DNA of 64,000 nt from Sambucus nigra (taxonomy: Eukaryota > Streptophyta > Magnoliopsida > Dipsacales > Adoxaceae). Location of the stretch: contig CASBWL010000422.1 of NCBI GenBank assembly GCA_949130495.1, positions 496,001 through 560,000 on the forward strand, in the 5' to 3' direction. Each line of letters begins with the position of its first letter. Within the stretch, counting starts at the first letter, position 1. Below the pieces are notes generated by a model, which was given only the letters and a program-made list of their open reading frames with translations, had not been told where the DNA came from and searched no databases. A program made the position numbers and the translations under genes. This document shows, piece by piece, positions 10,378-22,970 of the stretch.

Positions 10378-13300
10378 AAATGGTTTTAGTCCCATTCCAC
10401 TAGATGTGTCCTTTACCAAATCTCTCGAAAGTCCTTTGGTAAGAGGGCCAGCTAGATTCTTATTTGTTCGAACATATATAATATTAATAACTCCATAAGT
10501 TATTAATTGTTTGACATATTCATGCCTTAAACTTATGTGTCTAGATTTTCCATTATATACTTTGTTATACGCTCTAGACAATGTAGCTTCCCTATCACAA
10601 TATAAAGAAAGAGATGGCATTGGTTTTGGCCATAACTTAATGTCCAATAATAAATTTCTTAGCCACTCTGCTTCTTTTCCGGCTGCTGCCAGTGCTATAA
10701 ACTCAGATTCCATTGTTGAATGTGTAATGCAAGTTTGTTTCTTGGATGCCCAAGATACCGCCCCACCCGCTAAGGTGAATATCCATCCAGATGTGGATTT
10801 ATTATCACTTGCATTAGTTATCCAACTAGCATCAGAGTATCCTTCAAGAACTGCAGGAAAGTCATAATAAAATAGACCTAATTCTTTGGTCTTCTTGAGG
10901 TAACCAAAAATCCTCCCAATTTCTTTCCAATGATCCACACTTGGATTATTAGTGTATCTTGACATTTTACCTACTGCAAATGCAATATCTGGCCTTGTAC
11001 AATGCATCGCATACATTAAACTTCCAATTGCACTAGCATATTCAAGTTGTGCAACTGCTCTGCCAGAAATTTCTAATAATTTTATACTAGAATCATATGG
11101 GGTATTTGCTTCTTTTATTTTCAAGTGATTAAATTTGTGAATAACTTTGTCAATGAATGAGATTGGCATAATGCATAACCCCCACTATGTTTCTTAACCT
11201 TAATAACCAAGATGGTATCCACTTCATTAAGATCTTTCATCTTAAATTGTGAACTAAGATACTTCTTAGTTTCATATATACCTCTCATGTTTGTACCAAA
11301 AATTAATAAGTCATCAACATATAGACAAATAATTACACCATAGTCATCGGTGAATTTAGAATAAATGCACTTATCAGCGTTGTTATGTTTGAAACCATTA
11401 GAAAGAATGATTGTATCAAACTTTTCATGCCACTGCTTTGGTGCTTGTTTCAACCCATAAAGTGACTTAATTAATTTACAAACTTTATGTTCATTTCCGG
11501 GCAAAACAAACCCTTCGGGTTGTTCCATATATACCTCTTCATCTAGGCCACCATTCAAAAATGTTGTTTTAACATCCATTTGATGCACAAACAGATTATA
11601 AATTGATACAATTGCCATTAAAACACGTATGGATGTAATTCTACCAACAAGTGCATAAGTATCGAAATAGTCAATCCCTTTTCTTTGTTTAAAACCTTTT
11701 GCTACCAATCTAGCCTTAAAGGTTTGAATAGAACCATCGGTATTGTATTTTCTTCTAAATACCCATTTACTACTAATAGGTTGTGATCCTTGTGGAAAGT
11801 CCACTAAAACCCATGTCTGATTTGATAGAATTGAATCCATCTCATCATTAATACTCTTGAAGTCATTGCTTTGTTAAAGGTTTTGGGATCTTCTTCTACG
11901 TTAAGTAAAATAGGCATTTTATTAAGAATATTATCTCTATCTCCTTCAACCAAAAAGGCTAAGTCTTGAGATGAAATAAAATCAGGGCCAAAAGATTTTT
12001 CTTTTCTAGCACGATGACTTCTTCTAGGTTCTAATTCTGTTTCGGGTTCATTCCTCTTATTATTAATTGATGGTCTAGGAATCAACCTAGTGGATGTATC
12101 AGGATTGGCATCTAATTCGACACATGAATCTTTATAAAATTTATTTTCAATAAATTCAACATCCCTTGATTCAATTACAACATTAGAATTTAAGTCCAAC
12201 AACCTATATGCCTTAGAATTTTCCGCGTATCCTATGAAAACACTTTAAATTCCTCTTGCACCCAACTTTGAACTTTTCGGGTCATGAATTCTATAGAAAG
12301 CCAAACAACCCCAGACCCTTAGGTAGTCCAGATTTGGTTTTCGATTCTTCCATACCTCGTATGGAGAAACATGTGTTTTCATTGATGGAATTCTGTTGTG
12401 TAAATGACAAGCGGTGAGTAAAGCTTCTCCCCACAAATTGTTTGGTAAGTTTGAATTAATCAACATAGAATTGATCATATTAGTAAGAGGCCTATTCTTT
12501 CTTTCATCCAAACCATTTTGTTGGGGAGTATAAGGGGCAGTTCTTTGATGTATTATTCCATGTTCTTCACAAAATGAGTCAAATTCATTTGGAAAATACT
12601 CTCCCCCTCTATCACTACGAAGAATTTTAATTTTCTTTTCCTTTTGATTTTCAACTTCTGCTTTATAACGTTTAAACATTGAAAAAGCTTCATCCTTATG
12701 TCTAATCAAATATACATATGTGAATTTTGAACAATCATCAATGAATGTAATAAAGTATCTTTTTTCGCCTCTAGTTAAAATACCATTATATTCACATATA
12801 TCAGAATGAACTAATTCTAATAATTCAGCACTTCGTTCGACTTTAGGAAAAGGTCTTTTTGTTAATTTTGCTTGAATACAGATTTCACATTTTTCATGAG
12901 AAGTACTATCACAAGTTATTAATTTATGTTTAGACATGTATTTCAATGATCTAAAATTTAAATGCGCTAATCTAGCATGCCAAACATCAAAAGACTCAAC
13001 AATATAAGCAGAATTATTCATATTATTAATCAAAATACTGAGTTTGAACATTCCATCACAAGCATACCCTTTCCCAACAAATGCCCCATTCTTAGACAGA
13101 ATTAACTTATCAGACTCAAAGACAGCTTTAATGACGCTTTTACAAATCAAACTTGCAGACACTAGATTTTTTCGAATTTCTGGTACATGCAGAACATTTG
13201 TCAACGTCAACTTCTTTCCAGATGTGAATTGTAGTTCAACGTTTCCTTTTCCCAGAACTTTGGCAGAATTATGATTCCCCATTAGAACCTCTTGACCGTC

Positions 13301-13390
13301 CTCTGCTTTTTCATATGCGGAATACAATGATTTATCATTGCAGACATGTATGGTAGCCCCAGAATTGAGCCACCAATCAGAAGACTTTGC
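10369..13390 (-). pseudogene. Copia pol of element B (protease, integrase, RT, RNase H)
   Basis: Minus-strand remains of the copia polyprotein. The protease motif WWLNSGATIHVC (near 13370) has Asn where the catalytic Asp is expected. The pre-integrase HARLAH and CEICIQAK motifs follow, then the integrase core with LRSDRGGEY and TPQQNGLDERKNR. There is a stop near 12244, a frameshift with a small deletion near 11830, and then the RT with an intact YVDD box (about 11311-11322) and SLYGLKQAP. A frameshift near 11150 leads to the RNase H region ([23 protein letters not shown]-like GPLTKG), ending at 10369. The first 16 codons of the 13438 frame come from LTR sequence fused by deletion. The encoded enzymes would copy and integrate element cDNA, but the gene is dead. 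It is closely related in motif order to element F. Confidence 0.9.
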
Positions 13391-13694
13391 GACGATGCGA
13401 AGTGCAAAGTGCGCCTCTAAAGCGCCCAAAGCGCCCAATCACACTTTCGCACACGCGCGCGCGCGTGTGCATGTGCGACCTAAGCTGTACACTAGTAGCA
13501 TACACTTCAATGCACACAAGTAATCTCTTATGACACAAAAGCATTTATTAACCCATTAACTTTTTCACACTTTTCCAATGTGGGACTTTGGTTTTCCCAC
13601 TTCCCTTTGTCTTTTCGTATTCCAATTAATTGATGGTTTTAACCTTTCATTTTCTCTAACCATTAATACCCATTAATATTAAAATCATCCAACA
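13391..13694 (-). repeat. Element B partial 5' LTR (304 bp)
   Basis: Matches 9490-9827 with small indels in the GC-rich block. It ends TCATCCAACA beside the target duplication. Only the U3 beginning of the LTR remains. Confidence 0.9.
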
Positions 13695-13699
13695 GAATC

Positions 13700-14600
13700 C
13701 ACAATCTCTTTACTGCCATGTTCAATATCTATAATTTTGTTTATTACAAGCCTCTCCAAGTATAATGGGATTATCCCATTATGCTTCTTAACAGTCCTCT
13801 GAGATATTTGCACAAGACTTTCATCACACATATGACCACCCACGTGGTTTTCTGTTCCTATATTTCTAGAGTTAAAAGCATCAATCGTTTCTAATATAAA
13901 GGAAATTTTTTAAACCCAAGCTTTGCTGCTATTCTCCTTGATAGTTTATAAGCTTCAAGTTTATAGAATCAGTGAGAATTGGGTGACTTTTTTCCGGGTA
14001 ATCTCCAATGACTAGACTTCCACCTTTTCTAACAACATGTATTGTATTTTTTTGAGAATATTTTAGGCTAAGGAGCAGCCACTTCTTTTTGTAGAAATAT
14101 ACACTCAGAATTGAGTGTCCAATAGGTTTACAAGAGGGACAAATCATAGGGAGGGATTCATAAGCTATATTGACATAAAAATAGTCATCACCTTTTTCAC
14201 CCATAAGATGCTCAGGAGGTTTAACAGATAGATCTACTTCTATTAAAACACGAGAAAATTTCCATAGTACCTCTCCATCGTGGCCTTATCAAGACTTAAA
14301 AGGAATACCCATCCCCTAGCAATTTGGAGGAGGAGACGTGGGCCCCAATAATCTTGGCAAGGAGCCTTGAATCTAACCCAGATTGAAGTAGTGGAAACTA
14401 TGTGTGTTTTCTGATTAAAGTTTGGAACCGAGGAAAAAAATTTGAATGACCCAGTGGATAACTTCAAGCTACGAAAAAACATAACTTTACTGATAGTAAC
14501 ACAATAAAAAAAAATTACTACCCATTGAAGCAATTATAGACGTTTTAAGGACGATAGATAATTTGTGTTTCGGTATACTGATAGATTGAATGTTTGTTGA
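13700..14600 (-). pseudogene. DUF4283-type protein relic (LINE ORF1-like), N-terminal part
   Basis: The minus-strand frame 14533-14243 contains SIWVRFKAPCQDYWGPRLL, LQIARG and LDKATMERYYG. These match the DUF4283 domain (WVRF..LP.EYW....L..IA). The frame 14204-13929 continues with VNIAYESLPMICPSCKPIGH, matching the linker and the start of the CCHC knuckle that follows DUF4283; the last knuckle cysteine is lost. DUF4283 plus knuckle is typical of ORF1 of plant LINEs and of proteins derived from them, which bind RNA. The frame is broken between the two blocks. The gene is then interrupted by element B, and its C-terminal part appears at 8238-8949. No ORF2 follows. Confidence 0.7.
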
Positions 14601-14661
14601 GTGAGAAAGATGGATGTTTTAAATAATAATAATGTCAATGAACAAATGAGGTTCAAACGTA

Positions 14662-17600
14662 TCAAATCCTACGTAGCCCCATGCTCCTAACATGAGAGAG
14701 GAAAACATCTCTAGTAATGGGATTGGTTAATGGATCGACTACCATATAACCTATGGATATATGCTTCAGGACAACCTCCCCTTGTGTAATCATATCTCTA
14801 ATGTAATTATAAAGAATTACAATATGCTTAGACTTCCCATGATACTTTGGATCCTTCACATGAGATAGGGGTGATGAGCTATCAGAATAGACAAGCACAA
14901 CCTCTGCAGCATGATCTGAAATACCTAGCCTCTACAAGAATCTCCTCAGCCAAATAGTTTCTTGAACAGCTCTCGAGCATGCCATGTATTTCGATTCTAT
15001 AGTGGATAAATCAATACACATTTTCTTCTTACTGCAACATGTGACACCTCCACCCCGGAGAATAAACGCATATCCTGAAGTGGATTTCCTTCCATCTCTA
15101 TCACTAGCCCAATCAGCATCGCTATAGCCTTTAAGTCTCAAGTCCCCTCCATGGTAATATAGGACGAGATCAACAATCCCACGTAGGTACCGAAAAATCC
15201 TCTTCACTACTCTCCAGTGCGTGTGGCCTGGGTTACTCTGATAGCGGCTAACTATACCAACTGCATAGAAGATGTCTGGATGTGTACACAACATAGCATA
15301 CATCAGACTCCCTATGGCTGATGCATATGGAACTTTTGACATTTGATTCTTTTCTTCATTAGTTCTTAGACAATCGTCTAAGATTAATATACACCCTTTC
15401 TCCATTAGAGTTTCAATGGGTTTGGAGTTATTCATGCGAAACCTTTCCAGAATCTTCTTTATGTAAGTCTCCAAAGACAAACTGAGAAGATTCTTAGATC
15501 GATCTCTCATGATCTTAACCCCCAGCACATAATTTGCTTCACCCATGTCCTTCATCTCAAAAGTTGAGGACAACCACTCTTTAGTGGGGACTATGGAGTC
15601 CAGGTCATTCCCAGCTACCAAGATGTCATCAACATAAAATAGAAGGACAATAACACTTTTCTTGGATCGTTTAAGATATACGCAGTGGTCTTCTTCAATC
15701 ATATCAAAACCAACAAAGGTAATGGAATGATGAAATCGGAAATACCATTGCCCCGACGACTGCTTGAGGGCATATATAGAACGTTTTAGGCGGCAAACTT
15801 TGCGCTCTTATCCTTTGGATATAAAACCCATGGGTTGATCCATATAAATATCTTCGTCAAGTTCTTTGTGGAGAAATGCGGTCTTAACATCCATATGAAA
15901 TAGTTATAAATTCATTTGTGCGACAATAGCAAGGATAAGGCGGATAGGGGCAAACCTCACCACTGGGGATAATGTCTCTTCATAGTCTACACCCTCTCGT
16001 TGGGTATAGCCTTTTTCCACAAGGCGTGCCATATACTTATCAATTGAACCATCCGCTTTACGCTTGACTTTTAGAATCCACTTGTTCCAAACAGTCTTGC
16101 GCCCGGGTGGAAGGTCAACTAACTCACAGACTTTGTTCTTAGCCATAGAGCTCAATTCTTCCTGCATAACAACCATCCACTCATCCTAGCACTTGAGGAA
16201 AGAACTTATACAAAAGAAACTGTCTCTTCCTCGTCTAAAGCAATGCTTAGGAAAGTATTCCCCTCAATCTCAAAATAACGACTTGGAATATTTCCTCGCT
16301 TACTACGGCGAATTTGAGAATGTTGAGTATCTAGTGGTGGTGCACTCACACTTTCTGGAATGCTCCCACTAGGTTGAAGACCACTACTATCTTCAGCGAT
16401 TACAAAAGGAGGAACTAACCCCCCAGCTTTTCTTGAAGATGGTAAAATGTCTTCATTGTTCTCTAACTCATAGAGTTCGAGATCCTCTTTTGCATTGCCA
16501 ATGCTAGAAAAATCCTTTTCTAAGAATTCGACATCATGTGACTCTATTTCAGTCATTCCTCCATCAGAGTGTTCAGCCTACATAATGTAGCCTTTTGAGC
16601 TCTCAGAATATCTTATAAATATATACTTTTGAGCTCTAGGGCCTAACTTCCCGAACTTATGGGAAGTTGTATGAACATAACCTGCTGAACCCCAAGGGCA
16701 CAAATGATCCAAATCAGGTCTTTCACCTTTCCAGAGTTCTTATGGGGTGGAGGAAACTGACTGAGAAGGCACTCTATTTAGTATGTAGGCAATAGTCAAA
16801 AGGGCATCCCCCCAAAAGGATATTGGGAGGTTGGCTTGCGCCATCATAGATCTAGTCATATCTAGAAGAGATGTATTCCTTTTCTCTCCAACACCATTTT
16901 GTTGCGGAGTGTGAGGAATAGTTAATTGTCTGCGTATCCCCTTTTCTTCACATGTTTCTTTGAACTGGTCTGATAAGTATCCGCGTCCTCTATCTGTATG
17001 AAAAGTTTTTAACCTTTATGATTGCTGATTCTCAACCTGTTCTACTAGCGTTTGAAATAATTCAAAGCTTCATAGCAGTGAGCGATCAGATAGACATGTC
17101 CAAATCGCGTATAATCATTTATAAATGTTAGAAAATAAGAGGCGCCGTGACGTGCCTTTACACTCATAGGTCCACATATGTCTGAGTGTATTAATTATAG
17201 CGGTTGATTAGCTCTTAAAGCCTTACAATAAGGCTTTCTACATGCTTTTCCTGCTAAACAAGGCTCACATATAGGTAGGTCAACCTTAGAGAGTGGGCCT
17301 AAAAGGCCTTCTCTAGCTAATCGGGCCATCCTATCTTTACCTATATGCCCAAGTCTATCATGCCAAGTAACTGAATCAACATTAACATTTGCAATATATG
17401 ATAATGAAGGAGAAGAAACAGAATCAAATAAATCCAATTTAAACAAATTATTCCATAAAGATCCATGACCACAAATAATATTATCCAAAATAATATTCAA
17501 ACCACAACTATTAAAACTGAAAGAAAAACCATAGTCTGATAAAGCTAAAACTGAAAATAGATTATGCTTTATTTCAGGCACATAGAGCACATCAAGGAGA

Positions 17601-17815
17601 AGTAGCTTGGTGCCACTACTAAGATGGAGTTCGTACGAACTGACTCCTTCAGCATCTTTACGAGCACTATTTACCATGTAGATGCTCTGAGTACCAGCTG
17701 GAACGCGGAGATAGTCTACAAATCCTCCTCTATCCCTCGTCACATATCTTGTTGCTCCTGTATCTACAATCCACATGGAGTAAAACGAGCAACTAATACA
17801 TGAGAACATATGCAA
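14662..17815 (-). pseudogene. Copia pol of element C
   Basis: Minus strand: the protease keeps WIVDTGATRYVT (17800-17765 region). WHDRLGHIGKDRMARL and CEPCLAGKACRKPYC (pre-integrase) follow. The integrase region 17190-16620 is badly broken. A hinge with RRSKRGNIPSRY (near 16310) leads to RT: WNKWILKVKRKADGSIDKY (16100-16040), then a broken part, then an intact YVDD (near 15635), and RNase H with GYSDADWA, KSTSGY and a final MGLRRI. Several stops (for example near 16200 and 15710) and frameshifts inactivate it. It belongs to a copia lineage different from B and F, judging by the protease and pre-integrase motifs. Its job would be cDNA synthesis and integration. Confidence 0.88.
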
Positions 17816-17862
17816 ATATAGAGAGCGGAAAATAAAGAGTAATGGAAAGAGGATACTTTCTT

Positions 17863-18693
17863 TGACTCAGTGCAATCACCAGAAAAGTGTCCCTAATTCC
17901 CACAGTTTAGCACTTTACGTTGGAAGTATCTTTCTTGTCACCTCGCTTGCATCTATGGTGTTTTGATATTTTTTTTCCTTTTAGGGCCATTTTCTCCAGC
18001 CTGCTTATTCTGCTTTCCATTTCCATTTTACCTGGGCCTATTTCCCTGACGTTTGCCACCATGGGCGATAAGGATAGGAACATGGTTCGCCTCTTGGCGC
18101 TCCGTCTCGAGCTTAACATGACGAAATATGTCAGAAAAATTCTTAATATTGTCATTGTGAGTTATGATTTGTTTCATGTGCACCCATGAATTAGGAAGGG
18201 AACGGGTAACAGCCGGAACCTGTTGCTCATCAAAGAGAATGTGGTCAGCTTCCTTAAGCTCACGTATCATAGTGGACATCACTCAAAGATGTTCAGTCAT
18301 CGTATGCTTATTATCCTTACGATAAGTTTCGAACATCAGAACAAGACCCCTAAGTCTCGTAGTGGATGTACCACCGAAGTCGAATCGAAGTTGATCCCAT
18401 ATTTCTTTGACTTTTTTGAAGTGATCGTAATGCCCAATGAGGTCATCATGCATGTGGCTTAGCATAGTAAAGCGCACAACACGATCCTTATTTACCCAAG
18501 CCTAGTAAGCCTCATGCTCACGTTGGTTGGCGGCAGTACTACCCTCAGCAGGATTAACCATAATAGTGGTGAGACAATCAAGCAATTCATGCTGATTGAG
18601 TAGATATTGGATCTTATGGTGCCATAAGTTGTAATTGTTACCAGTTAGTTTATCCTCTCTAGTCATAGCGGCGATAACTTTATTGGTTTCCAT
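17863..18693 (-). pseudogene. Copia gag of element C
   Basis: The start METNKV at 18693 is followed by LTGNNYNLWHHKIQYLL, the copia gag N-terminal region. The UBN2-like core follows: IWDQLRFDFGGTS, LRGLVLMFETYRK, ELKEADHILFDEQQV and WVHMKQIITHNDNIKNF. A knuckle (NCGN.GHFSGDC, about 17863-17915) has a stop and a frameshift. In-frame stops occur near 18510 and 18290. Gag would form the particle shell and bind RNA through the knuckle. Confidence 0.85.
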
Positions 18694-20206
18694 CACAACA
18701 TTGAATTTGCGCAAAAAATTGACATTAATATTGTAAAACACATCTTTTTAATTTGTTTTAAAATCCAATTAGAAAATATTTTCTTTTCTTACACATTAAA
18801 ATCGAAAGTTTGCAAAGCTCGCAGTCATCTCCTAATGTTGTAAAATTAGAATATATTTTCCAATTGATTTTTGAACAAATTTCCTGATTAATGAACACAT
18901 CTATTAATCAATTCCATCCATTTATCATACTTTAAAATCACACCAGATATAATGTTATGATAACCAATTTTGCGCCAAATAACAAAAAAAAAGTGCAGGA
19001 TCTCACATAGGTCCTAAATTAACAGTTTAGAGCTTATGCAAAGGTAATTCCTATGTATTGTCGTCCAATCAGAAATCATCCCCTTACAATTGGCTTGAAA
19101 AACCTCGTAGTCTCACAATTACATCAAATAAGAGAAGAATCCTATACATAATATCTACTGAAATCCGGATTGGGTATGCCTGATTACACATATACATAGG
19201 AACAACCTTAAAACAACAATAAAACAGGCAAACACAAGCTCATTTAACTATCAATTTTGGAAAATTGTCCATTTAATCATGCAAAACACATAACCTAGGC
19301 CTTTAAATGGACAATTATTGCCACACTCACCAACTTAGGGAGCAAGAAGGGTCAACATGATCATTGTGTGAACTACGAAAGTTTTGGAGGCAATAATCAT
19401 AAATAAAAATATTTAAATGCAATCAAATACTGAATTAAATGAACCACTAAAGGTGCTTAAAATTTTCCATAATATTAAAAATGCTCAAAAAGGGTCTAAT
19501 TTTTCATCCACTAAGTAAGAAAAATTTTCTATAATTTTCTTTGATTTTTCAGTATTTATTAGACATTATTAAAGTGTCCAAAAATGCACTTTGATTAACT
19601 TTTTTATTTTATTTTTTTGCATAAATAGAAAAAAATATTTTGACAACGTGGAAAAATAAGTTTTGACCTACTAATTTCAAAAATATTTTTTTCCGAATTT
19701 TATTTCATCATTAAAGCCTACGTTTATTTAATTTAAAATTAAATAATTTAAATTGAAAAAAGAAAACACTTTTCATCGCCTTCTTCAACAAGAATTTTTT
19801 TCCAGAAAACGAGTTTCATGAGGCCAATTTTGGAGAGCTATATCTCATTCGTTTTAAGTCCAAAAAAGGCATATGATATATGGTTGGAAAGCCCTTACGA
19901 CAAGGAACAATAATATGCAAAATATTAATTTTTCATCGCCGCTAATGCTATTGTTTTTGGTCTTAAAGTTGGTGAAAAAAAATTCGGAAAAAATTAAAAC
20001 ATAACTAATTTTTTTAATTTTCTCTTAAACTACTTAACGGAATTCGACAATATTAACATGCATAATCCTCACATGTGCAGAAACATATTCATGCAAAAAT
20101 TTTGGATTAATACCCGTTGATTTTTAAAACGAATTTAAATGGATATTAATGGAGTTTTTGTACAAAATTAAGATCCGATAATTTTTCAGGGCATCAAATA
20201 ACTATG
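18694..20206 (-). other. Long leader of element C
   Basis: About 1.5 kb between the primer site and the gag start, AT-rich, with no coding sequence recognised. Such long leaders are seen in some copia lineages. Confidence 0.55.
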
Positions 20207-20207
20207 A

Positions 20208-20222
20208 TGGCTCTGATACCAA
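20208..20222 (-). other. Primer-binding site of element C
   Basis: The minus strand reads TTGGTATCAGAGCC, an exact match to the plant initiator-Met tRNA primer site, one or two bases after the LTR end at 20226. Confidence 0.92.
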
Positions 20223-20225
20223 TGA

Positions 20226-20422
20226 AAGAAAATTTGACCTTATATATACACGTAGCACATATTGATTTGAGGAATATAAACCTCTGTCGAACACCGAGAA
20301 ATCTGATACGCACTCTTGTTCTTCCTCCGTGTACATTTTGCGGCTCATGAATGTCTGGGTTGACTACGAGAGTTGCCCCTTTGATCTTCACGATCAAAAA
20401 TCCAAGATTCTTGGATGATGAA

Positions 20423-20460
<38 letters not shown>

Positions 20461-20555
20461 CATGAAATTTTGAAGAGAGAAAGTGCAGGAGGAGAGAGAA
20501 AATCAGATTAATAACAAATTGACCGTCTATTGATGCACACCCATATTTAACTCTC

Positions 20556-20592
<37 letters not shown>
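20226..20592 (-). repeat. Element C 5' LTR, R/U5 portion
   Basis: Lies directly beside the primer site. It includes a (GA)n tract at 20427-20457 and ends in (TA)n, where gypsy D is inserted. The LTR resumes at 30068. Confidence 0.8.
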
Positions 20593-20594
<2 letters not shown>

Positions 20595-22924
20595 ACACAC
20601 CCCAACCCAATTACTTATAATTAAGTCTGAAAGTCAAAGTGAGTCAAACCATAATTAATCTAACCAAACCATAAACACGAGTTTTGATTTCAGAGTCATC
20701 ATTGTAAATCCATATAACTGAAAACCTTTTTACAACAGTACACTAGTCATATTTATACAAACTTTCCTGAATGATAATTTAACTTAATTACATCATTTAC
20801 ATTAAAACAAAATCTTTATTTCTCCCGTTTCTTGCTAACCCAGACCGACTTCCTAGATTTGGCAGTGACATCGCATTACCTGAAAAATGTGAACATAGGA
20901 ACCATGAGCAAAAATAGCCCAGTGAATGCATCACTACTAAACTACTACATGAATTTAAATGCAATAAATCATGTCCATATACTTATGTATTTACTTATTC
21001 GGCTCATTCATAATGAATGACCAACTTTTCCAAATCATGATTCACATATCCTGTCTAAATAGACAATTCTCCCCCATTCCTGGTCGAGGAGTAACCCCTT
21101 GTCATTAATAGACAAATCTCCTCCATTCCTGGTCGAGGAGTAACCCCTCATTTCGGTAAACCAAAATGAACAATTTCATATTCATTATATTATGATCATA
21201 TCAATACCACGATACAAATATCTCTTTCCAGTGAGTACACTCACCTTGGTTGACAACTATGTATTCACGTTTTCTTCTGGTGGAGCTGAACAGGGTTGAT
21301 TAGACCTTACACCTGTCAATCAAACTAAATCAGTACTGAACCTCAATCATAAATATTATCCAAACATAATTATGTAACTTTCCATGACTATACATCAACA
21401 ATATAATTCCAATTAACTCACATTCCATAAAACATAGGTAAAGGCAAAACAATGATATACATGTTGATAAAGTTACGGACATTCAACCGTAGGAAATACC
21501 TTATGAGGAATTTATAACCAAAGTAAAGTAAACATGAAATTATACTCCTCAATGTATATACACATGAAACATGTACTCAAAGTACCCTTTGTAAGGACAA
21601 AATACAAACATTCATTCAAGGGGTATCCAATATGGCCTGAAATTATTGTCATACATACTTAACCATCCTATATTTACAAATTGTATAAATGCAGGGGTCC
21701 AACCTTATCAATATGAAAACATATATGAATATATTATCCAGTACAAGTGACGGTGTAATTTTTCAAGCTTCCTAGGGCAAGTTATGACCATTTCTCTACA
21801 ACACAAGAAATCTTCCCTACAAGCTCCTCTATTGATCCTTCGAATTCCCAGAATTTTCATAATTTTTATACAGCATAACTTTCCATGATTTTCAACACAC
21901 TTTCAGTAGACATACTGAATAGTACAGAATTAAAGTTTCATAATATTTGGACTTCATTTTCTATCTCAAAATCTTGACCAAACCCAGGGCATACCGAAAT
22001 CAAGTATACAAACGGCAACTATGTACCAACTTGAAATCATCATTACGGCCTAACCACAAGGAGATAAATTCTAATTTTCAGATATGATATGAATATATGA
22101 GTCTACTTTCATATCCAATTAGAATTTCTCAATTACAGTAAGTACAAAAATAGACATGCAAGTTTGAATACAAGGGGTTTCAATACAAAGCAATTTTAAG
22201 GGTTTCTACATTCAACTTAACATAAACTTACATCTAACCATACATACATATAAAGGGCTGAAACTTTCGTAAACCTATGATGATTTATATCATATAAATC
22301 AGTAATATAAGATAAATAACTAGAATTGTAATTAGGATTACCTTCAGGGCTTTTTACGTAATTTCTACGAATTTTTCTACACTTTTTCTCCTCACTTTTC
22401 TTCTTAAACTTCTACCTTCTCTTTCCTTAAGCTTAAAACCCTTTCATGGCTGATTTTGGCTGAAGGATAAGTCTATTTCAAGGGTATAAGGTCGGCCAAG
22501 GCTGACTCCCAAGCCAACCAATCAAAGTAAACCATTTGGTTTAATAAAAGACAAAATACCACTTAAAGGGAATTGACCAAATTGCCCCTTGTTCGTAAAT
22601 TTGGTATAACTCTTTACTCGGGCATCCATTTGATGATCCGTTTGTTGTGTTACAACCCTAAATCAATTTCTACAACTATCTATTTTTCACCTCAAGTCAT
22701 TTATAATGTGATAAGGGTCAAAACTAGTCTCTAACAGGGACATTTCTACCGAAAACAACAAAATTTTGTGTTCGTAAATAATTCGACCTTTCATGATTTA
22801 TGAAAGTAGGATTAGACTAAACATAAGCACTTAATATTAGATATACTAATATCACATTATTCATATCACATAAGATAAGCATGATTTAAATATAATTTAT
22901 CATAATTATATTCGGGTTGTCACA
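20593..22924 (-). repeat. Element D 3' LTR (2,332 bp)
   Basis: Ends TGACACACCC and GGGTTGTCACA on the plus strand. It carries a 45-50 bp tandem duplication at about 21055-21153 (CCATTCCTGGTCGAGGAGTA core), shared with the other LTR. It differs from the 5' LTR at about 20820, 21167, 21962 and 22607. Confidence 0.97.
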
Positions 22925-22941
22925 ACTCACCCACCTTAGAA
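22925..22941 (-). promoter_or_regulatory. Polypurine tract of element D
   Basis: The minus strand AAGGTGGGTGAGT lies directly upstream of the 3' LTR start TGTGACAACC. Confidence 0.75.
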
Positions 22942-22970
22942 AATTTCGTCCCCGAAATTTAATATAAAGG

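Larger units (their letters stand above)
8955..13694 (-). mobile_element. Copia element B, internally deleted, TSD GAATC
   Basis: A minus-strand Ty1/copia element bounded by GAATC at 8950-8954 and 13695-13699. The 3' LTR (8955-9827) is complete. The 5' LTR is reduced to its first 304 bp (13391-13694). A deletion has removed the rest of that LTR, the primer site and gag, joining the LTR directly to the protease region. Because the target duplication is intact, the deletion followed insertion. The remaining order is protease, integrase, reverse transcriptase, RNase H, the copia order. Confidence 0.92.

Noticed and set aside
10511..10867. 118-codon plus-strand frame
   Set aside because: It is the antisense of the copia B RNase H region.
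20832..21020. 62-codon frame repeated at 27975-28163
   Set aside because: It lies in the two D LTRs and is present twice only because the LTRs are direct repeats; no domain.
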